A DNA stretch of 5,039 nt from Planctomycetota bacterium (GTDB lineage Bacteria > Planctomycetota > Brocadiia > SM23-32): positions 1-5,039 of the forward strand of contig JAUVVP010000219.1 of the NCBI GenBank assembly GCA_030604585.1. Reading direction: 5' to 3'. The translations under genes and the position numbers were made by a program. Under the pieces are notes generated by a model. The model was not told where the DNA came from. It made no database searches and worked only from the letters and a program-made list of their open reading frames with translations. Below, piece after piece: positions 5,005 through 5,039 of this stretch (positions are counted from its first letter, which is position 1; each line of letters starts with the position of its first letter).

Positions 5005-5039
5005 TGCCTCGCGGGCTCTGGGCCGGCGCCTTTCGCAAC

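Overview
The window holds the start of a bacterial translation and transcription operon on the minus strand and a divergent dprA-like gene on the plus strand. In minus-strand order it reads tRNA-Thr(TGT), tRNA-Tyr(GTA), tRNA-Gly(TCC), tRNA-Thr(GGT), tuf (EF-Tu), rpmG (L33), tRNA-Trp(CCA), secE, nusG, and the first 48 codons of rplK (L11), which runs off the left edge. The four tRNAs before tuf have the same identities and order as thrU-tyrU-glyT-thrT-tufB of Escherichia coli, so this is a widely conserved block. All five tRNAs encode their own 3' CCA. The DNA is GC-rich. The style of NusG, EF-Tu and SecE suggests an uncultured member of Planctomycetota or a related PVC lineage, but this rests on recollection of protein style and is low confidence.

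The minus-strand block looks split into two transcription units. A promoter at 3627-3654 precedes tRNA-Thr(TGT). A hairpin and six-T run directly follows tRNA-Gly, and a TTGACA-17-TAAGAT promoter with an extended -10 follows three bases later. The first unit would then make three tRNAs. The second would start at a leader of about 130 nt and make tRNA-Thr(GGT), EF-Tu, L33, tRNA-Trp, SecE, NusG and L11, all serving elongation, protein export and transcription elongation.

On the plus strand, a 336-residue DprA/Smf-family protein starts at a GTG with a strong ribosome binding site (3776-4786). It keeps the Rossmann-fold DNA-binding motifs but ends in a clamp-binding-like QLPLF motif where many relatives carry a winged helix. 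The last 250 bases are non-coding and carry a 124-bp inverted pair of related hairpins (4881-5004) that looks like a dispersed intergenic repeat.

Most of the window is ordinary, conserved housekeeping DNA. The points most worth a second look are the EF-Tu G4 motif reading NFVD instead of NKxD, the terminator-promoter relay inside the tRNA-tuf cluster with an inverted repeat around its -10 box, and the tandem-GA hairpin repeat downstream of dprA. I do not see a clearly new multi-gene system.
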